Shown: positions 37,301 to 51,200, counted from the stretch's first letter. The stretch: 64,000 bases of DNA from Mycteria americana (GCF_035582795.1 NC_134367.1:111338062-111402061), one strand, 5' to 3'. Numbers and translations: made by a program. Notes: generated by a model not told the origin, from the sequence alone.

Positions 37301-40300
37301 AACTGGGCACCTTCAGGCTCCTTAGATGGTCTTGAACCTAATTTTCTCCTACAGTGGGCAGTCCTTCAGTCTCCCAGTCCCTGCCTTTGCCTTCTGCGAC
37401 TTGGGCAGTGTGGCTTGAGCACTTGCCAGTGAAGACTGAGGCAAAAAAAAAAAAAAAAAAAAAATCATTGAGTACCTCAGCCTTCTCCATAGCCTAGGTA
37501 ACCAGGTCTCCCGTTTCCCTCTGGAGAGGGCCCACATTTTCCCTAGTCTTCCTTTTATCACCGACATTCTTCACCACTATAGAAGCTTTTCTTGTTGCCC
37601 TCGATGTCCCTGGCCAGATTTAATTCTATCAGGGCTTTAGCTTTCCTAACGTCATCCCTGGCTGCTCAATTTCCCTGTATTCCTCCCAGGCTACCTGTCC
37701 TTGCTTCCACCCTCTGTTGGCTTCCTTTTGTGTTTGAGTTTGTCCAAGAGCTCCTTGTTCATCCATGCAGGCCTCCTGACATTTTTGCCTGACTTCCTCT
37801 TTGTTGGGATGCATCCCTCCTGAGCTTGGAGGAGGTGATCCTTGAATATCAACCAGCTTTCTTGGGCCCCTCTTCCCTCCAGGGCTTTATCCCATGGCAC
37901 TCTACCAAGCAGATGCATGAAGAGGCCAAAGTCTGCTCTCCTGAAGTCCAGGGTAGTGAGCTTGCTGTGCTCCCTCCTCACTGCCCTAAGGATCCTGAAC
38001 TCCACCATTTCATGGTCACTGCAGCCAAGGCTGCCCTTGAGCTTCACATTCCCCACCAGCCCCTCCTTGTTGGTGAGAACAAGGTCCAGCATAGCACCTC
38101 TCCTCGTTGGCTCCTCTATCACTTGGAGAAGGAAGTTATCATCAACGTATTCCAGGAACCTCCTGGATTGCTTATGCCCTGCTGTGTTGTCCCTCCAACA
38201 GATACCAGGGTGGTCGAAGTCCCCCATGAGGAGCAGGGCTTGTGAACGTGAGGCTGCTCCTATCTGTCTATAGAGGGCCTCATCCACTCGGTCTTCCTGG
38301 TCAGGTGGCCTGTAGCAGACCCCCACTATAATGTCATCTGTCCCTGCCCTCCCTTTAATCCCGACCCATAAGCTCTCGGTCCAGCTCCTCATCCATCCCT
38401 AGGCGGAGCTCCATGCACTCCAGCTGGTCATTGACATAGAGTCAAGAGACAAGATGTGAAAACAAAAATGAAACTATGGCAGTAAAAGCACAGTTCTGCC
38501 AAGGTAAGTGCATTTGTAATAGGGATTTCTGCTAACACACAGAGATCATGTCTTGTCATGCCAAGAAGGATGCAGTAGTCCCTACAGTAGTCTAAAGGGC
38601 AAATATGGCCTCAGTTGCCTAAACTACTTGAAAATTATTTGCAATATTAAACCATACCTTGGGCGTAATAAAAAGGAGAGTCAATGAGCATTTTTTCAGT
38701 TGGAAAGGTGTCCTTTGAATTCTGGGATGAATGTAATTCCATCATCTCCAAAGTGCCAGTAGATGAGGAGGAAGATGATGATAATCCTAGTCGTACAAAT
38801 CTTCCTTTCTTACCACAAAGCAAGCAGTCTCTAGGAGTAGCACTAGGTCCTCGGGGCAGCTGTACTTCATCATCATAGTTTCTCACAGCTCCGCTGTGGT
38901 GCATAGAACGTTCTCGCTGCCATACATAATGTGTTGGAGCAATAGCCATCACCTATCAGAACAGCCATTATGTCAGAAACCGTAAAAACAACGGGAAAAC
39001 ATACAGCTGAAAACAAGGGATCCAATTCATGTATGGCAGATAATTAATTCTACGTAGCTGAAATGGTTATCATGTATTATCTATCTGCTTCTGTCTGACT
39101 AGGAAGTTTGCGGCCTTAGGCACGAGTAAGTGAACCAGTTACGAGTCAGATGTGGAAACACAACAGTTTACAGCCTTGTATATTCATGTGAATCATCACA
39201 AATACCAGTTTATGCTTTGTATGTTGGACTGAAGATGGTGTCTTTTACTAACTACTAAACATCAACTAGATGGATCTTCTGGTTCACAATGTCACTGAAC
39301 TGACGACTGTTGGAAGCTGGGAGGTATGCTGGGGAAAGCATTCTACACTTGCCTTGTTCCTTGTACTTTTCCCATAAGGACCCAATCCCATCCCCAGAGG
39401 TGCGACTCTAGAGTAAGTGAGATTTTCTTTTCCACCAGCTGTAGTAAACATTATGTTCTTAGAACATGACAGGGCTTTTCCAGACAGATACATTCCACCT
39501 GAAAAGTGAGGAGTATCTTTTTTCCCTCCTAATATGTTTGAAAAACGTAGGTTGTAACACTGCATTAATAGTAGAGAATATTAAAAGTGTGTCCTTGTGA
39601 GTTTTTTTTTAATGCAGTGAAAAACCCTTACCTTAAAAAGTCAATTGAAGTTATTAATTTTGAAGGAATTAAAATTTCACCTGAGGTGCTGGGATTTTTA
39701 TTTGAAGTACACTTGTTTACTTGTGTACAAACTTATAATTTGTAAAACAAACGCACACACACAAAATTATTTCTAAAGTGAATTAAGTGAAACAACCGAT
39801 GGTAAATTTTAAATTAAAATAGAGCAGAAAGATTCTAGTCAATAAAAACTTCACTTTTAACAGTAGTGCAATGTAAAATATTCTAGTTTACCTTAAGAGC
39901 ACAGTTTCAAAGAATGTATTTTAAATGCAGAAGAAAAAAAAAATCATGGAGGATAAGTGGACCACTACAGTTTAGCTGCATGTTTTCTTTCCCATGGCTT
40001 GTCTATGCACTTTAGGGAAGAAATTATTTGTATAGAGCTAAATTGTTAGCTGATATTAATTGTTGTCATTTCAGCATCTACAATATTAAAACCCTCCCTA
40101 CCTCTTCACAGCAGCGTCTGCTTACAATAGCCCTGTAGTCAATTCTACTCCATAGTTGATCTCTTAACTTTAAGAAATCAGGGAAGAGCTTTCTCCAGGC
40201 TTTTCCTAAAGCCCATGGAAAAATGTCATATTTTGATTCTTCATCGTCTTCTTCAACTGTATTTGCCAGATACCTTCAAACATATATATGTTTGTGTCTG

Positions 40301-43300
40301 TAAATGTTGTTCAATCTTAAATCACTGTATTAGTATGATTTCTAACATTAAAAGACATAATATGGAAGTTGTTATTTTTCCTAATATTGTGAGAAAAACT
40401 GCTAACAAAATACAGCCTTTTCTCAGGAATACAGTATTTTCTTAATCAGAAAGTTCCATGTGTATCCTTTGGGTAAATAAAAACTTCAGCTATTATAAAA
40501 ATTGCTTTACCCTAAAGTCTCCTAAATGAGTAGATATGTGAGAACTAACATATCCTGACAGCCTTCTCCAAACTGGCAAGATATCCTTGCACTAAAATGA
40601 ACAGTTTCCAACTGATTCTCTAAGTAAAGCTTAAAACTATCTTAGAAAATGTTAAACTTTACATTTTCTACTTTATGGATTTTAGCTATTCATGGAAAAT
40701 TATGTTGTTCACATTAAATTAGCAGCAAACAGCTAAATAGAGGTCTACCTTCATGTATAAATGAAAAGCTTAAATGACTTTTTTTAAACATCCATATTTC
40801 TCCCTTCCTTCACTGTGTGCTACTTTTGGTTCCGGGTCATCTTCTCAGACAACAGGAAAATACTTACTTCCTCTGGATCCACCTGATACTAAACTCCTGT
40901 AAATCATACCTGAAAGAATTATGACTTTTAGTCTCCTCCCCAACTTTCTCACTTGCTCCTAAACCAAATATTCCCTCTAGACCCAGTCTCACCAGACCCT
41001 TTGTCCCTTTCTAATTCTCTGCTCTTCTGGCCTGGCTTTTCTCCCTTCAGTGGAGTCAGACGGCTTCCCCCTCCACACTCAGTGGATGCCACCCAGAATA
41101 CCATTTACAGTAGAAGAAACAGCCACCTTTCTCCCCACACTAGCATGCAAATCAGAGCATCTGAGAAGTGCCATTATGGAAAAAGATGACCTGAGCACCA
41201 TAACACTATGAAAGAAAATGCCGAATCACTCTGTAGGTATAGCCAAATATGGAGAGATTATATAGGCTTTGTAAAGACAGATTCCTGATTGCACCCCTGT
41301 TTCAAAGTATAGAAATTTTAGAACTGTTCAACAAAGTTCTCAGAAATTCTCTAGCAACATTTTTACAGTTGACTTAAATCATGTTGACGGAAACTTTAAT
41401 AAAAAGTTACTCCCAAGGTGCATATCATGCTGAAACATTTCAGTACAAATGACTTAAAGGCTGGCATGATATAAAATAGGGTCTTATAACAGGAAGCGTG
41501 AGCCATGTATATGTTGCCATGTATTGTCCTGCACATATTTCTTGTAACACTTAAAAAAGTTCACAGATTTACAGTTTGGTAGGCAGAATGCCATGCTATG
41601 TATCACAACACCAACGAAAACACCCCCTCACTGCTGCTCAAGCTTGTTCCACGCAGGTGGTCATCAGAGGAAGAATGTTGAATTTGCATTATTTATATCT
41701 AGTATGTAGATTACATTTCTATACTTCATACAGAACCCAAACAACTACACACTCATTACAAGAAGTCTCATTGTGTACCATAATTATCAGTGGCATAAAC
41801 AAAGCAATAAAATAATGCAAAGTTTATCCTAATAAAACCAGATAATTTAAAAGTACTTACAGAGCGACAAAGAAATTGATTCTGGTATGCTCATTTATTG
41901 TGAAGTTAGCCCTCTTGAAATAAACGAAAGTCATTGCCAAGAGATACTGTTTTAAAATGTAAAATGTTACATTCATTATTAAGTATCAATACATTATTTC
42001 AGTACATCATTTCCTAAAATGCTTTGCACATTTATCTTGCGCCAAGATATTTTGGTCATTTTTATCAATGAGGAAAGCATAAATTGAGTTTCTTGAAACT
42101 TCCATGCGAACACATTAGAAAAAAATTATGGTCTGCATTTGCATTACTGTATCAAGTGAGTAAGAGCGGATTTTTCACTCCAGGTATATTCTGTTAATTA
42201 AGAGGGAAATACACTTACCTTGTCTGCAATTTTACAGCAACAGTCCATCCAAAGGAAGTCTTGGATTAGATCATCATCTGCCACAAAAGAAAATTGTAGC
42301 ACTTCAAACACCAAAATTGTTTTTATTAGAAAATACTTGTAAATAAATAACAGATGGTCCTTTTATTAAACCAAATAAAAAGAAAGAAGCTAGACCCAGC
42401 AGTAGAGAACAGAGAAACTGAGGGGAGAAAGAGATTAGGTATTAAAAAATTTAAGCGACAAAAGAAGACAAACTACCAGAAAGGCAAGGTGGAAAATCCA
42501 GTAACTGCATTTCATTCATTCTCGGTAATAGCAAGTGATGGTGAAAAATCACCAGTATTTTTTCTATTTATGTAACTTCTTCCTGCGTTAAGTGGTTCCA
42601 TCTGATAGCATACCGTCATTTCTGATGAACCATAGACTGTTGAGATCTCTGCACCTTGATTACCTGACAGCCTTTATATGGCAATACTTGCTTGCTTATT
42701 TGTGGTCAGTGCATCACTGTCTGTGAACACGTACTATAGGATCACTGCAAACTCTCTGATTCACTCCTGTATTCAAGGTTCAAGTAAAAACCAAGTGTAA
42801 TCTCCCACTACTACTTAATGTCTCCACTAAATTAAATAAATACAAAACTTCATATGAAAGAGACACAAAGGCAAAAGGGATGCTACAACTTCTCAGATTT
42901 TCTTCCCATTCCACTTCTCCCCCTAAATGTTTATTCCCACAATAAATAACATATTTATAAGACTGGGAGTCCAGCCTTTTTTAAGCCTTGTGTAAAACAA
43001 GATGTACATTGTTTTACATGTATTTGTTGAAATATAAGAGAAAATAGAAAGGAAAGAGAAATTATCATAAAAGAAAGTATCATACCACCTTGGTTTAATT
43101 TGTAATTTAAAAAGATACTTTTCATCAGTGTGGTAGCACTTTTTGTATTTTTAACTTAAGTATTAAATATTGATACTCTAAAATTTAACAACAAAATATG
43201 CTTAGACAAAGGCATGGCCATTAGTATCTATATAAAAAGCACTCCCAAAACTACTGAGTTTAGAAAACATACTTGCTTAATAGTTTTCTACTGTTCAGTC

Positions 43301-43560
43301 CAGACATTTATATCTATCATTATTAACCTACCAAATAATTTAAAGAAAGCTGTCATTTCCTGACGCTGAATAACTAGACATGGTGCCTTTGGACATTTAT
43401 ATTTATGACTAGGAACCTTTTTTTCACAATTTTCTTCATGGTCTTTAAAAGTAGGCCGCTTTAGTCTAATAAGGTTTTTTTGCTGATGTGATCTGGATGC
43501 ACTTGATTTTACATGAACAGTGACAGTGGGAGGTGTCTGACACACCAGATTGTGTCTCAT
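34322..43560 (-). CDS. SPDYA: Speedy protein A (RINGO A), CDK1/CDK2 activator; complete, 6 coding exons
   Basis: Non-cyclin activator of CDK1 and CDK2, acting in oocyte maturation, S phase and meiotic telomere attachment in the germ line (family knowledge). Coding exons in order: 43560-43332, 42277-42219, 41946-41861, 40273-40102, 38952-38658, 34410-34322. They total 930 nt, or 309 residues (human 313), and all junctions are GT-AG. Signature stretches are [36 protein letters not shown] and [15 protein letters not shown], followed by [22 protein letters not shown] and [13 protein letters not shown]. Together they form the Speedy/RINGO box (about residues 60-195), with its CCC motif. A serine run ([10 protein letters not shown]) and a basic/acidic tail ending [12 protein letters not shown] follow. 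The coding exon begins at acceptor 43,578 with 18 nt of 5' UTR, so the promoter and first exon lie further upstream, probably in the CpG island at 44.4-45.2 kb. The last intron (4.2 kb) contains a CR1. Confidence 0.96.
35736..38440 (-). mobile_element. 5'-truncated CR1 LINE (2.7 kb) in the last SPDYA intron, same strand as the gene
   Basis: Read on the minus strand it starts inside the endonuclease ([15 protein letters not shown]). It continues through [46 protein letters not shown] and [11 protein letters not shown]. The RT region follows: [47 protein letters not shown]. After it come [19 protein letters not shown] and [26 protein letters not shown]. The RT active-site box reads FADVTKL instead of FADDTKL. 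The element ends in TTCTATGATTCTATGA (complement of 35,736-35,751), the usual CR1 3' end. It is broken by several frame changes, a 23-A tract (about 37,441-37,463) and a foreign 38-nt insert (36,491-36,528). It is clearly younger than the WDR43 copy but long dead. Confidence 0.93.
38953..40101 (-). other. SPDYA: SPDYA intron 4, with a 38-nt segment also found in the CR1
   Basis: This intron is AT-rich with no known repeat. 39,280-39,317 matches 36,491-36,528 inside the CR1 at 34 of 38 positions, and all four differences are transitions. A 93-codon minus-strand ORF (39,565-39,284) spans it, but it has no splice or family support. Confidence 0.7.
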
Positions 43561-44306
43561 TTTGGTAAGTAAAGGTTCCTGTTAAAAAAGAAGAAGAAAT
43601 TAACTACAAAAATAGTCAGCTTGAGCAATAGTTCTCTGTATTTCTTTTGTTCAAATGAAGCATGTTTCAGTAGAGCTTGTATGCCAGGTAATAAAAAATT
43701 AATTGTATCAGTACTAATTATCTAAGTCTTGTACCCTAAGCCAACTATGTAGATTTTCTTTAATTTAGTTCTAATTTGATAAAGCTCTTTTTTGGTGGAA
43801 GGAGCCTTCAATCTTTCTTTTTCCATTAAAAATTTTGAAAAATGGAAAAAAATTCCTTTCCAGAAAAAGTTGCCATTTGTCAGATCCTCATAGCCCTACA
43901 CACTTAGATCTACCAATCTCCATTCCTCCCCTCCAATTCGTGACTGTGTATTTTTAAAAGAACTTCAATTGAATTAATGCAACAGAACCATGATTAAGCC
44001 ATGTAACATTAAAATTAAAGTCTTGATCTCTTACTTTTTCTAACATTTGGTTATAGGCATTGGGAATAAAAACTTATCCCTCAAGTAGGACATACCCAGA
44101 AGGCATAACCAAGGAAACAAACCCGAAGTGTTTGTAACTGTAAAAATCAAGAAGATACCAAATGGAGTGTGAGGAAAAGTATTTTTAGACAGGAGCAAAT
44201 GCATTTACTCCTTCAGTAGGTCCCTCCACAGAGCATAGGGCTGTGTGAGGCCAGCTCACAGCAGCTTACCTGGCCCTCCAGCCCCCTGTTAGCTGCCACA
44301 TTAAAA

Positions 44307-44346
44307 AACCAACCAACCAACCAACCAAACAAACAAACCAACCAAA
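44307..44346. repeat. AACC/AAAC microsatellite upstream of SPDYA
   Basis: This is a run of CCAA units with some CAAA, about 40 nt long, just outside the SPDYA CpG island. It is likely length-polymorphic. Confidence 0.85.
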
Positions 44347-44389
44347 CGCAAAAGCCCCTCACGTGTAGGTATGATTACGCTCTTTCGGT

Positions 44390-45235
44390 TCCCAGCAGGT
44401 AGGCCTGGAGGCCACAGCGGCTCAGGCGGCCCTGCCCACCCCGCCCCACCCCGCTCTCCTCAGCAGCCTCTCCCTCACCCCGCAGGCCCACATCGCCGCC
44501 CCCCGCCGCGCAGCTCGAGATGGCACCTCTCGCAGCCAATCGGAACGCGCGAGACAGCCGCCTCGGCCAATTGGACGGCGGGGCACTCTTACCTCCCCAC
44601 CCTCCTCCTGCCGCATGGGGGCGCTGGTCTGCGCGGCTCCCGCGGAGCCCGCCCCAGGCCCGCCAGCCAATCAGAGAAGGGCACGGCTGTTGCTAGGCGG
44701 GCGGGCAGGTGGGCGCGGGCCGGGCGGCTAGCGGCTGCCGGGGCAGGCAGGAGGGAGCGGGTTAGCGCTGCTGCCTGTTGCCGCTGCCTTAGTCACCGGG
44801 AAAAGCCGGGAAGGCGCGCCCTAAGGGTGTGCAAAGTGTGGCATGCTGACTTCATGGGTCTAGAAAGCTCCAAGCTAGTGTCGTAGCTCCGTGCGATGGC
44901 GCGACCCTCGTCAGTGCCCGCAGAGGGGCCGAGCCGCGCGGCGCGACGGCGCCTCACGGCATCGCTTTCCCACGCAAGAGGAGGCGAGCCCCGAAACCGG
45001 GTGCGTCGACACCGGGACCCGTCTCCTTTCCACGGTGCCGCTTCGCCCTCGCGTCTCGAGGGAGCGTTTGGTGTGAGCGGGTCCGCTGCCGCGGCCTTGG
45101 CGCTGCCGGCGCGGCCTGAGGGGAGAAAAGGGAGAGCGCGGGGCGAGGCGGCTGCCCGCCCGCGGCGAAGCGTCCCTCTTCTGCAGCCCGGCGTTCGTGG
45201 CCGTTGCTCTTTCCTCTACCATAAGCTATTCTGAC
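44390..45235 (-). promoter_or_regulatory. SPDYA: CpG-island promoter, probably of SPDYA
   Basis: This GC/CpG-rich block lies 0.8-1.7 kb upstream of the first coding SPDYA exon. It carries three CCAAT boxes on the plus strand (44,536-44,540, 44,567-44,571, 44,667-44,671), the middle one palindromic (CCAATTGG). It also has an RFX half-site-like GTTGCTAGG near 44,689-44,697. The first SPDYA exon is expected to be non-coding and to lie here, but I could not fix its donor. Several GC-driven ORFs on the plus strand (for example 44,896-45,234) look like artefacts, though a divergent transcript is possible. Confidence 0.6.
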
Positions 45236-45239
45236 GCTT

Positions 45240-48200
45240 GACTTTAATCTCTCAGCTGCCCGGCAACATTGTAAAAGCTTCCTTCAAACGTCTCCCCGGG
45301 ATGATAAACACCTCCCCCGGAGACACAGGACACGAGGGAGAAGGCATACCTAACTTTGAAGATCATTAAAAATCCAGGTGCAATATACCCTGCTGTTACT
45401 TTTCCACAGAAGCAATTAATGCATGTAGTATTGTGCAATTAGTCTAAGGCAGGCTATTGAAATGTAATAACAAGAATGAAAAGCTCCCTTTGCTAGTAAG
45501 ATTCAGTGTGAAATCTTACTGTTGTCTTTTGTTGTAAGAGCTAAAGATTTATTCTAGGATGATGGCAAGAAATACATCCAATTTCATTGTTTCCTCCCGT
45601 ACAGGCCAATTGAAGTATAACTGGTCTCATTTGTTATGGTAATGAGAAGAGAGGCCTTTTTACTCCTTCCTCATCTTTTATTAATAATTTGCTAGATATC
45701 TTTATTTAGGTGCTCTGAGTTAGTGAGCACGTTCAGGGAAAGGTCATAGCAAGTTTCTGATTGTGTACTCTAGAGAGAGAAAAAACATACCAAGTGGTAA
45801 ATGCACAAACTAACATCATCTCTGTATGGAATAGGCTGAAATCAGGAAACTTGGCAGCGGGGCGGAGATAATACCAAATACATCAGTTGGGCAAAAGTCT
45901 GTTTGAGGTTCTCTCTTCATATACATGTGTTCAGGTTGAGTTACCCTGCATTAAATTGTTCTTTATTTTTGCATAATACTTTTTGTCTAAGGAACTCAAA
46001 GCGCTCTTCAATTAATTACCATTCACTTGATAACTGTGGAGAACAAAGAAAGGATAAGTTACAGAAACTTCCATATAACCATCTAAACCATTCAGACTAG
46101 GAAACAAGCTTCTGTCATTTTTTTTCCCTACTGCAAAACATAAAACTGCAATGATAATTGTGAAGTGTGTGCGTTCTTATTCTTTACATCTTCACATTTG
46201 TAGTCCTTGGCTTATCAGTAAAAAGTGGCTAACAATGTAGATCTTTATCCACATAGAGCTTTCCAGGGTTTGTATGGGTTTTTTCCTGTAGCTCTCCCCT
46301 TTCTAAAATTTTTTTTTGAGCTGGTGGTTCTGCAACGAAATACTAAAAGATTAATTTTTTTTTTCTTTTCACTCTCAAAGATCTGTTACACTCAAGTTAT
46401 TCAACAGGTATTGTGACTCTCTAACCCCTGCTGTACTGTCCCCTACCTCCCAGGGCTCTGCTCTGATACAGACCAGCTGCGTAACCTTGGCTCAGACTCT
46501 GAGGAAACTTAAGTTGTGAGAAAAAGCTGTGAGAAAGTCTGCAACTTTACCTTTTTTCCTTGCAGGACTCTACAGACTGAGGTAGGATTGTTGAGATGGG
46601 GATGACTCAAGGATTCAACTTGGAAACGTCATGAAAAAACATCAGCGTGGAAAGGTTGATGTCTGAACACAGCGACAATAAGGAAACAGAACTTTACCTG
46701 ACTCTAAATCCTCTGCGTGATATAGCGGACTTAACTGGTTCTCAACTTTGCATATTATTAACGGCAGTTTTTAGAAGGTTGAACATTTCACTCAAGAATA
46801 TCTGGAAGAATGTAGTTTTCTTATTTCCAGGTAGCTCGCTGGACATCAGGGGGCACTGTTTCACCACAAGGAAATTAAACCGAGACAATGTGGCATTTGT
46901 CTAGGCTAGTACACTGGATTTCATGTTGTACTTAATTCCTAATCCTTCCTATAGGTGGACGTTAAATCAATTTAGCTACTCTTTATATGTTATAACAGTT
47001 TGAACTGATTTTTAAATATACATCAATATATATTAAATATTTTAATATATATAAAAATATATATTAAAATATATATTAAAAGGGTTTGAAAGACCTGGGA
47101 TTCTTACATAATCTTATTTAAAAAAAAAAAAAATTTCCACAAATGCACTGGAACTCAATTATATGAGATATATAGTTACATAGGTACCCAGTAGCTGGTC
47201 CAAAAAGGCAGCTGCAGAGCAGTTTGCTTCCTTTAAATGAAAAAAAGGACTTAAAATTTTTCAGTGACTGAGTTGTTTACAGATAGATTAAGAAGCATCA
47301 CTGAAGAAAAACACAGGGCTAGTATTTTAATAAATTATATTTAGGATATACATACTTTTTTTTTTTTAATCTTTTAATATTTGTGAGGTAGGAAAACAAA
47401 TGCCTTTGGCCTCTGATATCCTTTCCAGTGAACTTTTTTGTTGTTGTTTAAGAAAGATAAATTACTATAGGAAGAAAACCTGGTATTTCTTTTCAAACAA
47501 AGTAATGAAAAAGAACCATTGGTTCTTTTAAATACAGATCATTGTTCATAATAAAATAGGTATTTCTCAATTACAGACTCTTCCTACATATTGCAGAGTG
47601 TGACTAGGAAAAAAAAAAGTCTCTCTTCCCTGTAGAGACAACTCCTGACCTTGTTGGGGGGAACCCAACCTCTCAATCAAATATGTTCTAGATGAAATGC
47701 ACACAGGCTGAGAGCTCGATTCCTACAGACTGTAACGAAACTGAAACATTCATCTAAAAAGCAGACTCTGGACATGCGGTTAACACTTTCAGAATAAGGG
47801 TGTAGCAAGTCACACAAGTTTCAGTAAATTAAAAAGGAACAGATAAACCACCTGAACCCACATCTATCACCAGAAACCTGTTTTTTACGTGGGAAGAGAG
47901 AGTAAGGATTTAGATGAGTTGTGTGAAACAAATCATTATGGCATCATGGTGCCTGGGCTAGGACTAAGCATAACAGACTGAATATGGCTTACCTGTTTGC
48001 TACTTGATGTAACAAGTAAGGATACTGGAAAGGCGCCTTACAGCTAAATCCTTGCTTTTGACAAATGTTAGAGTATGATTAGAACTACAAATGGTCCAGT
48101 GCCACTTAAGTATATGTCATTGATGCATGAATGGACACGGAAATTGTTTTCAGCTTTGTTTACTTGAAAAGAACTTCTAAGCATACAGCAGCGTTTTCTA

Positions 48201-51200
48201 ATACTTAAGTCCCAGAACAGCTGTAGTTATCCTCAGGTACTGAGAAATTCAGGCACTAGAAGAAAATAATAATTTGGAAATTATGTAGTGAACAAGAAGT
48301 GTACTGACTGGACTAATACAGCAAATGGTAAAGGAATGCAAAGGCTGCCAGCAAACACAGTGCATGTTTAAACATGCTTCTGCTGCATGCTTCAGAACAG
48401 CCAAGTACTCTGCAGCAGAAAATCTACATAAAGTACTGAGGGCATAAGTTTGAACTTGCTGTTCATTTCTACTGTAAATAGACTGATACATCCTGTATGA
48501 ACTTAACTAATTCAAAGCAGACAGTGGAAGCCTTTAAGATTTATTTTTAAGGATTGGCACTTCTGCGCTGGTTGTAAATGAAATGAAGTAGTCTTATCTG
48601 AAGAGTTCCAATTATTTTGTCAAAATAAACAGATGAGATAGACTACATTAGATCTTCACCATCATGTCACAAAATGGCAAGTGATGAAAGATGTATCTCT
48701 CAACATCAGTAACTCAAAACTCTGAGTGCATATTTTACATTAAAGGAAAAGGAGATGAACTGTACAGTACTCCCTTAGGTGTTTTTTTGAACCTTCTGAC
48801 ATCACCCACCATATTCTAACTTTTTAAAGCCACTGTGATTGTATTTTGCATTGGTGAGTATTTAATAACCACGGTTATTTGTTACCCAGTTATGCCCATG
48901 CTGTTTCTTCATACTGCATTGTGCAAAGAGCACTAATAAGCAGGAATCCTCTGTACCACCATGACCCTGGAGCCATTTGTTTCAGCTGCCAAGAGCACCA
49001 GGCTTCCCGAGACACAGGTGCAGGAGCAAGGAGCAGGTGTGTGTTGGCTGTGCCCAGGGCGCTGCTGGTGTACTGCGCGTGCGCTGAGGGACTGGATTGC
49101 CTACATTCGCACTGAAAAATGCAATCTTGGCTTGTATTTTTCTCCTCTTTCCTCTCAGAAACAACTAGCAAACCCTAGACTTCAAAAATCCTCGTGATGA
49201 AAATGTAGCTGAACCAATAAAACTTAAAGAATTTTACTTAAAAAAACATTGTTATAAAATCACATTAGCTGAAAATATTCCATTCACATCTAGTGAATTA
49301 CACACATGCATAGTCTCACTGATGTAATGTGTATCTACACATTAGTACACAAAACCACAAAAGATCTAAGCGACTTATTATGCAGGAAATACATCTATCT
49401 TTTTATCTCGGGAGATGAAAAGTAGAAAAACTTTGGTGCTTTCAAAATAACGTCCTAATTCTTTTCCTGAAGGCAAGTTCAGCGTTTCTTAAATAATACC
49501 TGTTGGAGTGTATGAAGAATAGGTGGGAGCCTTCAAACTCTTAGCTAGCTGGCTTACGATTCTATAACTGGGCAAAATGTGTAAATTGCATCAAATCTTA
49601 CTCATCTCGTTTTCCAATTCCAAAGTTTAGATTTACTTCCCAGTTTACTGGTCACATAACTCAGATCACAAGCTCTTTCAAACACAGGGCATCTATTTAT
49701 TCTCTGGTTTTACACTGTTGAACACAATTGAATCTTTGTCCACGACCACAGCCCCTATAATACGAAACAATAGCAGTAATTAAGACAGGACAATTTCTCT
49801 ATTGTCAAGAGCCTTATTTTGATGGCATGGCATTCAGAAGACTCGTCCCATGAAAGGATTAATCAAGAGAAATATAGCTATAATCTCTGAAGTAAGGGAA
49901 AATTATTTTCATATGCAAATAAGTTTGGCTCCAATCCCCTCGTACTGCTAAGAAAGGAGCAGCATCAAGTTCAATAGTGGGAAGGCAGAACTTCAAGGAC
50001 AGCCCTTTGGAGACTAAAAACAGACAAGTTAAAAAGTGAGCTGGAAAGAGTGGAATGGTTTTTTTTCACTCCCATCCAATGGTCCAGGCTCCACACAGTT
50101 AAATTAGAGTTGCCACAGTTTGTTAAACATTGAATGCCCCTCCCAAGAAGCAATGGGCTCTATAATTATTCCACAGCAGGTCAAAAAGCTTTCTTGTTTC
50201 TCTGAGTTCAGTAATCACAAGTTGTAAAAGTTCTCTCACTCAGAGGTTGAAGCAATAAAATGACTAGTACAAGGGCTGTAAATTAAAGTGCAAAGAGAAA
50301 CAGATGAACTTTGGTAACAGCTATTGCTAACTGAAAAAATAAGGGAAACGCCATGAACTAGGAAAACAGTTGCAACATGAAAGCAATTTATTTCAGCAAG
50401 GAAAAAAAAAAAAGGCATTCTGTGAGCTATGGAACACCTAGCTCTCATAACCCCACTCTCTGCTGTCCGTTGTGTTACACTAAATGGTGTTTGTGGGATG
50501 TGATTTTTCTGCTCAGCTCATGGGTGTATTTATTCACCTTTGCTTGGGGTATGACTACACATGCAAGTCAGAGTGAGGTAAGAGCGGGTGGGGATTTCCA
50601 GCATGTTAGCTGCTCTGTGGGAACTGCCTGTGTGCATGCTGTTTACGTTGAGGAGTGAACATCTTCTGCTTACTGCTGGGTACAGCTGTATCCATAGGTT
50701 GTTACTGTGGGTTACCTGACATACTGTAAATCCACACCCTAGCTTGCCTTGTATTGACCTGTATATATAGACAAGTCCAACACAAGCAAATTCAATGGCA
50801 GACACCTCCAAGTTGTGAGGAAAGTACTTAATGTGCCTTCTGATAACGCCATACTGAGAGACGGCACAACTATCTGTCTGTATAACCATCTGCTTTGGTT
50901 CTGCCTACAGCGCAGAGATGTTGTCATGCGATAAAACATGTTAAAAACTATTTAGGACTCTCTCAAACAGTTTTTAACAAGTGTTTTGACAAAGTTCCAT
51001 CTGTATCTTCTTTCACAGAGAATGGCTAAAAGGGCAAAAAAAAAGTATCTTAGATGCCAAAATTGAAACAATTTTGGTGTAAACGGAGCTTCTCTTACTA
51101 CAACTTGCGATCTCATGTTTTCCTCTGAGCTCTTTCCAAACCATACTAAACCAGTGAGTGTTCTGAGGGATTGAGCACAGTATGAAATTAATACGCTTGC

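Noticed and set aside
35975-38392. Several 60-233-codon minus-strand ORFs with endonuclease/RT similarity, as possible host genes
   Set aside because: They are consecutive pieces of one dead CR1 LINE.
39284-39565. 93-codon minus-strand ORF in SPDYA intron 4
   Set aside because: Exons 4 and 5 of SPDYA join in frame without it; it has no similarity to Speedy proteins.
44371-45234. ORFs of 61-171 codons on both strands in the SPDYA CpG island (for example 112 codons from 44,896)
   Set aside because: They are Arg/Ala/Pro-rich, open in several frames at once, with no domain or splice partner; GC composition explains them. A divergent transcript is possible but not shown.
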